A stretch of DNA of 64,000 nucleotides. It comes from Nymphaea colorata (Eukaryota > Streptophyta > Magnoliopsida > Nymphaeales > Nymphaeaceae). The stretch lies in the NCBI RefSeq assembly GCF_008831285.2, contig NC_045146.1, positions 3,810,001 to 3,874,000 on the forward strand, in the 5' to 3' direction. The position numbers were made by a program, and so were the translations under genes. The notes under the pieces were generated by a model. That model did not search any database. It saw nothing but the letters and a program-made list of their open reading frames with translations, and was not told where the DNA came from. Of the stretch, positions 33,209 to 46,335 are shown one piece after another (positions within the stretch are counted from its first letter, which is position 1; each line of letters begins with the position of its first letter).

Positions 33209-35995
33209 GATGTTTTAAGCCTATGTCAGAGACTCAAAAAGGAAGACATGTACTACGATCCGGCTAATTAGTGGATGACCTTGCAGCATCCAAGCTAAAT
33301 TGCCATCACTGCTTCTAATAAAACTCTTATTTACCTTGATGGATCAGGCCGTAGAAATCACACATGATAATAGAAGAGAAACGAAAAGGACTTCAATTTC
33401 CAAAAGTAAACAACGTTCACTTTTTTCATACAAGAAAAATTTTCAAAAATTTGAATTTTACTTACATTCATGCCCATCAAACGAGCCCTTATTGATAACT
33501 GGATAAAGGAAAGTCTAGTTCCTCCCTAGACCTGGGTTGAGCAACTCTGCATCTAGTCCCGAGCCAGCCCAGTCTAAAAGGTATGGGATAGTTGGCTCAA
33601 GCTCGGCCCATGCTAAGCCCGCTTCTTACAACCCAAGCTGTGCAGTGACCCTGCTGAGGGCCGTTAGTGATCCTAACTTGGCTCTAATTTTGTACACGTC
33701 CGCATGTTGAACCAGTGGCGGGGATGCATGGGGCTGATGTTAGTCACTGTCTACACCAACCCAGTAAAAGTTATATTAAAAAATTCAAATCATAAAAACT
33801 TAAAATAAGTTGCTGATGACTCGAGTGCCTTTCAGCCAAAAAAAACCTGGTTCTACCATTGCTATGAACAGATTTTAATTTACAATCTCTATAATTCTTT
33901 GATCCTTAAATTTTTTCATCTTTTTATACTTCATGAGGCACAAGGGTATACATTCGGAGTTTTATGTCAAAGGCATTTCTCTTAAATAAACAGTAAAACT
34001 AACTTCTACTTAATTACCGAGATCCTACACTAATGGGCAGTAAATAGCATAGGTTAGAAAAAAAAAGCAGCTAACTTGAAATGAAGGCACAAAGATAGAA
34101 AAAGAAAAAGCAGCTAAACTTGAAATGAAGGCACAAATATTGAATTGGAAGTTTTATACCGAAACGGTTTCCTAAATAACATTAGAAAAAATGTGAAAAA
34201 TGCTGCTATGTAATTTCCACTTAATTACCGAGCTGTTAACTACATTATGGGCAATAAATAGAGATAAGTTAGAAAAAAACCGGAAAAGACCGAGCCCCAA
34301 ATATTGTTCTGACATTTTTGGCCGTTTATGGCCGGAAAATGTCATGCTACAAGCATTTCCAGTTAGGGCATACCATTCCGGCAATCCAGACATGAACGAC
34401 CAGAACCATGTAACAATTTCGGCTGCACCAAGGGTGTTTGGGTGAGACTTTAATACCCGACTCACCTTTCCACTCCATGTTGCTTATCCCCAAGGATGTA
34501 AAAGGAAAAAAAAGATGGCTTATCTTTACAAGTCAATTTTCCAATCACATCAGGACATTCAATCAATTCATGTTCCTTGTGAATATTTTTCCATGGGTTA
34601 CCATCCATTTGTGCCATAAGTCCTTTACGCAGACTTTAAATCCTTCAATTTCCTTGGTACCCATGGAAAGTCATTGCAGTTTCACATCATATCTTCTCAA
34701 CCCCCCCCCCGAAACTTGCTGCTTCTGCCGCCATAGAGCCGTAAATAGACTCAAAACCTGTCGCCTGACTACTAAGGGAGCCAGAAATTTTTTCAGGTGG
34801 GGGCACTTATTCAATACCTTTAATTCTTTGGGGTATTTAATATATAACAATCAATATATTAAAACATTAACATGTATATTAAACTAATTTTGTGAGGCTT
34901 GCATGGGCAACTGCCCAAGTGCCCACATCAATCACCATGTGGCTTTCCATTCCCATTTCCGCACAATGCCAAGCGCATGCCTGGATTTCTTGTGAGACTT
35001 ACCGCAAGACACAAGAAACGTATCATATCTTCTTTCTAAGGCTTTTAAACAACTTTTGGGATGTTGGGTGCCGCCGAAAGTAGATTTAAAAAAAAAACCC
35101 AGTCTCGACAAAAACCTGATTTTGTAAAATGGAGTGAAAACCTGACTCCCTTAGGTTATCATAAACACCGGTTTTGGATGTCTCCTCAAACAAACAAAAA
35201 CCAGTTTCAAAACTCATAAAAAATTTTGATTTATATAAATCCAGGTTTTCACAAAGCTGGATTAGATGAATGTGTCATTCAATGCAGCCATAATCTTTTC
35301 ACTTTTGGGTTTTTTTAGGAAAATCTTTGTCAAAGTTCAACATATACCTGACCGCTAGCAAAAGTAGGGAAAATAGATCCTGGTTTTAGCATGTGATATC
35401 GCGAAAAATGATGTTGGTGTCAATTAAATAAGTGAATGTTTCAAAAGTATCATGTTCTACTCAGCATTATGATGGCCTATGAAAATACTGTTCCTGAATT
35501 GGATATTAATTTCCAACGTGAAACAAGTGGAAAACAAAACGTGATCAACTTAAGAGTTACTAAACAATTAATAAGGGACTAAAGAATATGAAGGCGTTGT
35601 AAGCAGCACATTGTATTTTCAAACATATACATATTGTTAAGAAGTCATGATGTAATTATGGATGTTTTATAAATCAATCAATCAATAATTATGCCATGTT
35701 TTCTGAAACAGAAGCATGACATTTTTAGAACAAGTACTATAATCATGTGTTTGAGAACATAATATTCTTCTTAATAACGCCACATAGATGGTTGGCATTG
35801 TTTGCCGAAAGAAGAGAGTTAGTTCAATTTCTATGGACTACCCAATCGAAAGATGGGTGTATAGCATCCAAAATAACGACCGAACCTTTCGTCCATGTTC
35901 TTTCAGAGAGGAAAAAAAGACAGGGAGAGCGTCGGTCATTAGATGACTTCTCATGGCAGTATTAGCTTATCGTGGGAATGGGACTGAGCGCTACC

Positions 35996-36028
<33 letters not shown>

Positions 36029-36244
36029 GTTTAACTCTTTGGTGTTAAACCCAGCAAAAATAAGATAAGTATTTAAATGGATAAATGCATAAATTTATCT
36101 TCACTTGACCTATAAGTTGAAACTTTCAAGGATGAGATTTCTTAATAAACTAATAAACGCTAAGTTGAAAATTGCAAAGCAAGAGATTTCTTAATATACT
36201 AATAATAGTGAATGTGCATGTGAGTGAGCAATCAATCAAGACAA

Positions 36245-36284
36245 GGGAGGGAGGGAGGGAGGGAGGGAGAGAGAGAGAGAGAGA
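36245..36284 (+). repeat. (GGGA)n/(GA)n tract, unit C
   Basis: Same tract as in A and B, with a slightly different number of GGGA and GA repeats. Confidence 0.85.
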
Positions 36285-38479
36285 AGGGTAGGTATGGGCA
36301 TTATGTTGGGATACCTTAAGTAAGGAATATTGTGGTGACCATTCGAGCTGTAGCCCTCGCATAATCACTTCCAAGTAGAGGCCTCTTGGAAATAAAAGAC
36401 AACTAAAAGACAATTCAGGATCATGTCCAATCACATGTAAATTAAAAAAAAGGACCATCCAAGTCCTAGAGGAATAAAAGAAATTGAAGCCTTAGATTGA
36501 TGACATAAAAATGGATGGATACAGACATGGGTGGAGCCAGAAATTAGTAAAGTGGGGAAAGAGGGAGGGGCCACAAACCATTTTTAAAGTTTAAGAATCC
36601 AAAGAGCTGAAGGCCTCGGCTGATCCTTTTATTACAGAACTATACTACATAAAAGACTTTAACTACAACTAGAATAAAACAAAGAACAAAGATGGAACAG
36701 ATGAAATTTATATAGCTCACAAAAACAAGATTAGGTGAAGCCAAGGACATACCACTATGCAACTTTGAAAAACTTTTGAAGAATATCACCTAGTGATTTT
36801 GAAATGAAAAACACTAAGTTTGGGTTATGCAGTTAAGATGGAATGATGAGTCAGCTTAATCACTTGTCCCAAATGGTCTACCTCTCCAAAGACAATAGGA
36901 AATGATAGATACTTCAACACGCTCAGCATGGTTGGACTACGTTTGAGGGGTTTCATCTAGTTCACAAAAGGACTAGCAATTTGGTAATGAAATGGGCAAA
37001 CATTTTTATGACCAAAGGGGATTGGTTAGTTCTTACTATGCCTAGGAAGCCTGTAAACATTCAAGAGACGTCAAGTTTTTACTTTGAATTTCAAAATAGT
37101 TCAAAAATGATCAATTCAACTCATAAGCTTGAGTGCTCGTGTAGTACAAATAATATAACCTTCATGTACCTTTAGTACCATACAAGCATTAGGTTTTATT
37201 TCGCATCAATGTTGTCGAATCTCTAGAAGGAATGTCTTTCAATTTCCAGAATATGAACAGAAAGGAATCATCATCGACATCCTAGATAATTAAAAAAAGG
37301 AGTAGATATTGACCTCAAAAATCATACATCCATGAAAGATTGTCGCATTCAATTCTTGCCAGTTCAGCCTTCATGTCTTTCATCTCTTGGCAGACACCTT
37401 TTGTTTTTTTCTTGTGTTTTTTTTCTTTTTTTTGGTCCGACCTTCACCTTTGAGGGAATACCTCACCACCCCAAAGGCTACTATGAAGCTCCACTGCTTT
37501 GGTGGTTATGTGTAGCTTTGTCACGTGTCAAACCCGCTTTACCTTACGGGTTTTCTACGAGCCGAAAGTTCACAAGTCATTATCTTCGCAAAATAGACAT
37601 AAATCACCTTTATGCTTACCCGGTGATCTCGATTACTGACTCAGAGGAATGACTACACAAGCCCCGAGCCCATCTCTCAACTCTCATTTTACTGCATGTC
37701 AAGATCTTATAGAGCATTTTGGCTTTTCGCTCAAGATGTTTTCCTGCTAAATCCTTGCAGATGCTTGTTCACCAGAGTCAATAGCATTTTCTAGTCTTGA
37801 CTTTCTCAACTTCATAGGATTTTCTTCACTGCTCATATCCAGGATTTTTTCAATTTTCCTCTTCCATTGAAGGACGACAAGAACTTGAAATTTTCGCCTT
37901 CCATTTGGAAAGGTACCAAGAATAAAGCAAGGCACATCATTGTGTGAGAAAATACTTTAAAATATTTTTAAGGAAAACTGAAAAGTTTCTCTTTTACAAA
38001 AGTTCTTGATATCAAATGGTATATCACCAGGGGAAATGAACTATACTCCTTAAAGAGATGGGTGAATGTTAAAGAAACGAACTTCACCAAATCTTTCATA
38101 AAAGTAGTGTCTTCTATACAAAAGTGATTTAAGTGTGGCTCAGCCTAATTGAAAGGTGTTCACCTAGGGCTTGGGTGGGTGCCTAAGTGCTCTTTTGACT
38201 ACTAAGCAAGTTGCAATATTTTGAAAATCCAGACATCAGAATGAATTTCATTACTGCATAGTGTCAACCAATATGTAAAAATATAGCACAATAGACACTG
38301 TTCTTTGTTCTAATGTAGGCCCAAGGGAAATTGAAATTGCTGGCATAGGGAAAAAATAATGCACCATGCTTGTTTGGGTACAAATGGCTTTGACAACTGC
38401 CAAATGTTATCAATTCATTAAAAAAAGGAATGTAAACTTTGAATGAACAAAACAAACAAAATTTGATTACAATGACTTT

Positions 38480-38763
38480 ACATGCTCTAGCTCTTTTTGG
38501 TGAATAGCCTTTTCTATCATCACCAAGTTGGATATAAAACCCATATGGTCCATTTTTCAACAAAATCTGCAAAGAGAAAACAATATGCATGACAAACAAC
38601 AGACACAAAAAAAATGAATTTCCCATGGATTTCATTGTCAGAATCCGAGGCACCAACATGAAATACCAACCTTTTCATTAGAGGTTGGGTGCAAACCTAT
38701 TGACTTTGGTTGGAAGCACCAGTCTGGTTTATCAACCACATCATCATCTTCATCACCAATAAC
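38480..38763 (-). pseudogene. type IA DNA topoisomerase I fragment, unit C
   Basis: Exon 1 (38671-38763) ends HPTSNEK|GT. Exon 2 (about 38480-38576) starts after TTTGCAG and reads ILLKNGPYGFYIQLGDDRKG then YSPKRA. This is the best preserved of the three tandem copies, with donor and acceptor intact. It is still only about 65 codons of the C-terminal repeat region, without upstream catalytic exons nearby, so it is a captured fragment. Confidence 0.75.
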
Positions 38764-40045
38764 CTGTTTTGGAAATGTACCTACGAAGGACATCGCATAT
38801 TGATTAGCTTGACTAGATTGCTGAACAGTGTTCAGTAGGACATATAGCATTATACTTTTACAGTTTTCACTAGCAGCTCTGACAAGGCCAAACAGATGCA
38901 CATGAATGTAACATGTATGTGTGTGGGGGAGAGGAGAGTTGTACTACATCAAACTATAGCTCATGAAGAAAATAGGGATTCAAAGACTACTTGCAGGCAA
39001 CAACTGCCAGTCTAGGATAAAATGGACAAAAAATAAATCTTGGTTGTTACATTTGACCAATATGAAATAAGAATAACTAGTTTTACATGTAAAATCTGCA
39101 AGATAAAAAGCAGAAGTATTTTTTCTAAAAACGTCACGAGCATTTTGGATGTTGATCGCAACCAACGAAGTTCCAAAACCATGTCTACTGACTTTAAAGA
39201 TCAAGCTCCCAACTAGACAACTGTAACAAAGGTCATAGATTTAATTTTACAGAATATGACATTTCTTTGCGAATACAATAATACTTGATTCCTTTTCAAA
39301 AGCAGAAAAAGCAAACAGACAAGAAGAACACAGAACCATATACAAGCTAACGGCCTCAGGATTGGCCTCTATCGAGCTCATATCAATATGACAAATCCCA
39401 AACAAACATGTAACAAGATAAATAATTGAACATTAAATTTTCCTTTATTTTTCCAAAAGTTGGAAATATGATTTTGCATTTTCTGCACACAGTCCTGTGT
39501 CTGTGTGACAAGCAAAACACATGCACACTAGTGCCATTTTATATGAGAGCATTTTTCATTATAAACAAACTTTTGTGCATATTCTATCAGTTCTTGAGTA
39601 CCTTGCTCTTTTCTAATTCTCTGTCCTTTCATGTTTAACTTGGTCACACACAAAATTCCTTAGCGCTCTGGTCGGAAACTTCTCAAGCAAATTTTGCAAA
39701 TAGCTTAATAATATTTACCATATCAGCACATTACAAATATGAAAGTGTTTTCATGCCTTGTACATGCATTGGCCTCCTTGAACACCCCAAAAGAAAAAGC
39801 GAGATTGAATGCATTAGCCATCCAGCAAACTCACAACTCAATAGGTTAATATGTTAGTATCAAATCTCCCTCTGCTCGCCTTTGGTCATTCATGAAACCT
39901 TGGTAGAAATTAGGTGCAGGAAATTATATCTGAAGCCAGATAACTGTGCAGTAGGGTACTAGTTGAACCAAAAAGAAGAAGAAGAAGAAGTGTACACCAG
40001 CATAAGTACCTAGGACAAGTTCTGTGTTTAATAAGTAGAGAAGAG

Positions 40046-40607
40046 AATTTTATTTCACCATGCACAGGGATAAATGTCATTAGTTCTAAATGGGTCTTCA
40101 AATTAAAACGAAATAACGATGGCTCCATTGCTAGGTACAAAGTGAGATTGGTGTCTCATGGCTTCCTCCAAGAGGCATGAGGTATAAAATATATAGAGTC
40201 TATAGGCGGTTTTGGTATGTAGTTGTGCAGCTGATGTGGTCTTCCTGGGCACCGAAGAAACTGAAGATGATTGATCGCTCCAGCACTAAGGCTGAGTATA
40301 AGTCTAAGTCTCTCACTTCCACTGCTATTGAACCTCTTTGGTTAAAGGCCTTGCTAAAATAATTTAACATTAATATAACTTGTCTACCAACTCTTTGGCG
40401 TGACAATATTGATGCTTGTACTAAGCACGTCGAAGTTTATTTTCATTTTGTATGAGATCATGTAAAACTAAGGCAATATTCAAATCAAGTTTATATGGTA
40501 TGCAAAGCAGCTGGCAGAGGGTTTGATCAAATCTCTTGGTATGGCTGCATTCAAGGAGTTTAAAACCAAGCTTAACATGATGGATCCACATTGAGCTTGT
40601 AGGAGCA
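40046..40607 (+). pseudogene. copia pol 3' remnant, unit C
   Basis: Same RT-start/RNase H fusion and PPT-like end as in unit A, nearly identical to it. Confidence 0.83.
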
Positions 40608-41266
40608 TGTTAAGGGAAGTGCTGAAGAAGGTAACTCTCCTACAATGATGGTAAAGGATGGCAAGGTGGTTCTGAAGGACGATGAACCATTCTCAGCAAG
40701 AGAATCTCATCTCTATGATAAGAAAATAAGATCAGAAGAAGATCGAACAACAGAATGGAGATGATGTTAATCCCTAGAATCTTGGATCACCTTATATCTT
40801 GTTGTCGTCATTGTATCTATCCTTATTGATTATGAGTTGTTATATATGATGTGTAATATTGAAATTCAATTTTCAGAAAACTTCTCAATACAATTCGATC
40901 AAATTTTACAAAACTTTCTATGCTATTTTCCTAAAAAGATATAATTGTCAAATCTGTTGAAGAAGACAAGTGCGGCATGCATGAAAATGAAGATGAATCT
41001 GAGTTATGCATCACCAAAAGAAATTATTCATTTAAAATTAAAGAAGACACACCATCTTATTTTGAATCAAGTAAATGTAATTCATTTGCAAAAGTGTAAT
41101 AATTTGCTATTCAAAGGAATCTCTCATCTCATCTTTGGCAAGAGAATAAGAGAGAAACTCGATGGAGGATGTAGGTGTTTTTTTATCATTATGTTTTGTT
41201 ACATTAATTGTGTTTTATTTTTTTCTTTCCCCTCTTTTTGCTCAAAATTTTCTTGAAACTCTGACA
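40608..41266 (+). repeat. copia LTR, unit C
   Basis: 659 bp counterpart of 19771-20429, followed by TGGTATCAGAGCTT (PBS) at 41267. Confidence 0.83.
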
Positions 41267-43241
41267 TGGTATCAGAGCTTTTCCTCTCAAGGAACCCACA
41301 CTGATCTTAGGCAGTGCATCTTCTTCTATTTTTTTTTTTCATTCTGACTGATTTTTCATTCTTAATTTTAAGTCGTTATGTTATGATCTGCATAAAGCAA
41401 TCTATATAGCAACAACTACTAGTTCAGTAACATCAACCTCAATAAGTAGCATAAACATCTGCAATTCTGACATAAGTGCAGGTTATTTTCCATTGTTATC
41501 TACCCTTGCTAGCTGTAGTAATTTCTAATTGTGTCGCTTATATAAGAAAAACTATCTTCTATAAGAAAGTAAGTTTATTCAACTTTGGTTTCTTACAACC
41601 TATGCAGTTTTGTTTATGGTTAAAAGAAATGCATGCCGAACTTTTTAGAAGAAAATGGTTCACTTGTTAATAATCCAGATTTTGTTATCTGAGTCAGACT
41701 TGATCAACTACTTCATAGTTGGCTTGTTCCTCTTTGGTTGAACCCTTTCACTCATGTTTACACCTCAAACTTTTTGAATGGCAATTTTGAAGAAAATTTT
41801 CGGACTAGAGTTGATGTCTGCCTAATCCAATTCTAGATCCAAGTCCAGGAACCACTTGCAAAAACTCAACAAACTGCGGCAATTAAGATTTTTGTCAAAT
41901 TTAGGCCCAAGTTTAAGTTTGAGATCGATGCAAATCGAGATCTAAAACTTAAATTTTCAATCAAGATTAAAATGATCATTAGTGAAAATTAAAGTCTCAT
42001 TCCAACGCGAAGAGGGACAAATAAGTTAGTGTGACTCTCTCACTTTCTATCTCTCTCTAGAAAAATTAAGAATGAATCGCCTAGAGTGACGATCTCCTCG
42101 TTTTCCTAAAAAAACTACTTAGGAAAACAATTCACAATAATCCTAATCCAGATTATGAGTTAATCCATTCCCAATTTAAGCGAGTTGAAAGACTCTTTCA
42201 ACATCGATGTGCCATGACAAAGCGCTCGAGACTAGATCAGCCATGATCCAGACCAATCAAATAAAGGGTGGCTCAAGCACACTCCATAAAAAAATTTTCT
42301 AAACAAACTAATTGGTTTTTCAAAATAGTGAAAAGGCGAGGAGGCATTCAAATAATAAATCTTTCTTCATCCTCATCTAGAATTTCTGAAAATACAAGAA
42401 GAAAAGTCCAAAAAGGCTTACCCCTTTTACTAGTTTCAAATTTCATGAAAAGTGAACAAGTGTTTTGAAAAACGAAAAGATGGGGCAGCCCATTTGGACG
42501 TCCCCCTAGCTGGTTCAAAGAATGGAACCAAAGAATTCTGGTTCAATTGAAAGGGGAGCCAGCCATTAAAGATGTTCCTCTTTTCTTTTCTTTCTCATTT
42601 GAATCATAACTATCTGGTGAAAGACCAAATCTCCATGGCTGACATGAAGAAGCCAAAGTAAGAGAGCTCATTGGCAAGGGAGAAGGTGCCCCTTGCATGC
42701 GCATGCAGTCCTTGCTTCCTCTCTATGCGAAAATCATTGGAGATTGTTCCTGTTCATGATCTAAACCACCTCTTGCAAGCAGCTAAGAGCCCTTGGAAAA
42801 TTTTTAGTAGCCTTGACGTCTCTCTCCAGAGGTCTCACGCCATCCTCTTAAGTCCTCCCCAAATTCTCTCACTCTAGACAAGAGACTTTGGGCACCCCAG
42901 CTGCAACAGCTATCAAGAAGAAGACGTAAAATCCTTGGACGTCAAGTTTGCTAGACACCAACTTGAATTCAGCCAAGCTTCTCTAGGCAGCTCTTACTCC
43001 AGCCAACCTCTGCCTCCAAGCTGCTTTTGAGGTAGGTGTTCTCAACTCGGCTCAAAATCCAAGTCGTCTAGGCACCCCCTGCTCTAGCCGACTTCTCCAT
43101 TCAAGGCGTCACAGCCGAGGCAGGTGCAGCCTAAGCATTCTACTCAGGGCGACTCAGCCTAACTCACTCCCCGCATCCTAGGCGTTTCAGTCTAGCCAAT
43201 CACTTGCTCAAAGAGTTTGAACTTCAAACGACACAGTAGCT

Positions 43242-43406
43242 TCACTCGTCGACGATGGGTAATTTTAACAAACGTCCAGCTATGGACGTTGCTAAAAATG
43301 TGCAATTACGGACATGTCTCTTCTTCAAACGTCGGTAAAAGTTGATGATGTTCACCGATGTTATATTTTCCACAAGTCGGTAAAACCTTTTTTTTTTTTG
43401 ATAGTG
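43242..43406. mobile_element. CACTA-type terminus, unit C
   Basis: Same structure, ending TGATAGTG at 43406. The T run is one or two bases shorter and one substitution lies near 43371. Confidence 0.6.
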
Positions 43407-46335
43407 GATGTTTTAAGCCTATGTCAGAGACTCAAAAAGGAAGACATGTACTACGATCCGGCTAATTAGTGGATGACCTTGCAGCATCCAAGCTAAATTG
43501 CCATCACTGCTTCTAATAAAACTCTTATTTACCTTGATGGATCAGGCCGTAGAAATCACACATGATAATAGAAGAGAAACGAAAAGGACTTCAATTTCCA
43601 AAAGTAAACAACGTTCACTTTTTTCATACAAGAAAAATTTTCAAAAATTTGAATTTTACTTACATTCATGCCCATCAAACGAGCCCTTATTGATAACTGG
43701 ATAAAGGAAAGTCTAGTTCCTCCCTAGACCTGGGTTGAGCAACTCTGCATCTAGTCCCGAGCCAGCCCAGTCTAAAAGGTATGGGATAGTTGGCTCAAGC
43801 TCGGCCCATGCTAAGCCCGCTTCTTACAACCCAAGCTGTGCAGTGACCCTGCTGAGGGCCGTTAGTGATCCTAACTTGGCTCTAATTTTGTACACGTCCG
43901 CATGTTGAACCAGTGGCGGGGATGCATAGGGGCTGATGTTAGTCACTGTCTACACCAACCCAGTAAAAGTTATATTAAAAAATTCAAATCATAAAAACTT
44001 AAAATAAGTTGCTGATGACTCTCAGCCAAAAAAAACCTGGTTCTACCATTGCTTTGATCAAGATTTTAATTTGCTAATCTCTATAATTCTTGTGATCCTT
44101 AAATTTTTTTCATCTTTTTATACTCTCAAATGGAGGCACAAGGGTATAACATTCGGAGTTTTATGTCAAAGGCAGTTTCTCTTAAATAAACAGTAAAACT
44201 AACTTCTACTTAATTACCGAGCTATTAACCTACACTAATGGGCAGTAAATAGCATAGGTTAGAAAAAAAAAAGGCAGCTAAACTTGAAAATGAAGGCACA
44301 AAGATAGAAAAAAGAAAAAGCAGCTAAACTTCAAAATGAAGGCACAAATATATGCATTGGGAAGTTTTATACCGAAAAACGGTTTCCCTAAATAAACATT
44401 AGAAAAAATGTGAAAAATGCTGCTATGTAATTTCCACTTAATTACCGAGCTGTTAACCTACATTAATGGGCAATAAATAGAGATAAGTTAGAAAAAAACC
44501 GGAAAAGACGAGCCCCAAAATATTGTTCTGACATTTTTTGGCCGTTATTTGGCCGGAAAATGTCATGCATACAAGCATTTCCAGTTAGGGCAATACCATT
44601 CCGGCAATCCCAGACATGAATGACCAGAACCACCGGTAACAATTTCGGCTGCACCCAAGGGTGTTTGGGTGAGACTTTAATACCCGACTCACCTTTCCAC
44701 TCCATGTTGCTTATCCCCAAGGATGTAAAAGGAAAAAAAAAAAGATGGCTTATCTTTACAAGTCAATTTCCAATCACATCAGGACATTCAATCAATTTCA
44801 TGTTCCTTGTGGAATATTTTCCATGGGTTACCATCCATTTGTGTCCCATAAGTCCTTTTACGCAGACTTTAAATCCTTCAATTTCCTTGGTACCCATGGA
44901 AAAGTCATTGCAGTTTCACATCAATATCTTCTCAAACCCCCCTGAAACTTGGCTGCTTCTGCCGCCATAGAGCCATAAATAGACTCAAAACCTGTCGCCT
45001 GACTACTAAGGGAGCCAGAAATTTTTTCAGGTGGGGCACTTATTCAATACCTTTAATTTCTTTGGGGTATTTATATGTATAACAATCAAATATATTAAAA
45101 CATTAACATGTATATTAAACTAATTTTGTGAGGCTGGCATGGGCAACTGCCCAAGTGCCCACATCAATCACCATGTGGCTTTCCATTCCCATTTCCGCAC
45201 AATGCCAAGCGCATGCCTGGATTTCTTGTGAGACTTACCGCAAGGACACAAGAAACGTATCATATCTTCTTTCTAAAGGGCTTTTAAACAACTTTTGGGA
45301 GTGTTTGGGTGCCGCCGAAAGTAGATTTGAAAAAAAAAAACCCAATCTGGACAAAACCTGATTTTGTAAAATGGAGTGAAAACCTGACTCCCCTTAGGTT
45401 ATTCATAAAACACCGGTTTTGGATGTCTTCCGCAAACAAACAACAAACCAAGTTTTCAAAACTCATAAAAAATTTTGATTTATATAAAATCCAGGTTTTC
45501 ACAAAGCTGGATTAGATGAATGTGTCATTCAAATGCAGCCATAATCTTTTCACTTTGTGGTTTTTTAGGAAAATCTTTGTCAAAGTTCAACATGTACCTG
45601 ACCGCTAGCAAAAGTAGGGAAAATAGAGTCCTGGTTTTAGCATGTTGATATCGCGAAAAATGATGTTGGTGTCAATTAAATAAGTGAATGTTTCAAAAGT
45701 ATCATGTTCTACTCAGCATTATGATGGGCCTATGAAAATACTGTTCCTGAAGTTTGGATATTAATTTTCCAACGTGAAACAAGTGGAAAACAAAACGTTG
45801 ATCAAACTTAAGAGTTACTACAAACAATTAATAAGGGACTAAAGAATATGAAGGCGTTGTAAGCAGCACATTGTATTTTCCAAACATATACATATTGTTT
45901 AAGAAGTCATGATGTAATTATGGATGTTTTATAAATCAATCAATCAATAATTATGCCATGTTTTCTGAAACAGAAGCATGACATTTTTAGAACAAGTACT
46001 ATAATCATGTGTTTTGAGAACATAATATTCTTCTTAATAAACGCCACATAGATGGTTGGCATTGGTTTGCCGAAAGAAGAGAGTTAGTTCAATTTCTATG
46101 GACTACCCAATCGAAAGATGGGTGTATAGCATCCAAAATAACGACCGAACCTTTCGTCCATGTTCTTTTCAGAGAGGAAAAAAAGACAGGGAGAGCGTCG
46201 GTCATTAGATGACTTCTCATGGCAGTATTAGCTTATCGTGGGAATGGGACTGAGCGCTACCATATATATATATATATATATATATATGTTTAACTCTTTG
46301 GTGTTAAACCCTGCAAAAATAAGATAAGTATTTAA

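Larger units (their letters stand above)
25530..36072. repeat. tandem repeat unit B (~10.5 kb including a gap)
   Basis: Second copy, bounded by TTAA at 25530-25533 and 36073-36076. It contains 100 Ns at 27450-27549 and a repeated flank on both sides of them. Without the gap and the repeated flank it would be about 10.2 kb, close to unit C. It shares the 122-bp deletion and many bases with C. Right of the gap many single-base deletions relative to both A and C are seen. Confidence 0.92.
36073..46331. repeat. tandem repeat unit C (~10.3 kb)
   Basis: Third copy. It ends at a TTAA (46332-46335), after which the sequence becomes unique (TTTAGTTCACATAGAG...). It preserves the topoisomerase exon junction best (TTTGCAG acceptor) and has few indels relative to A. 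Confidence 0.93.
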
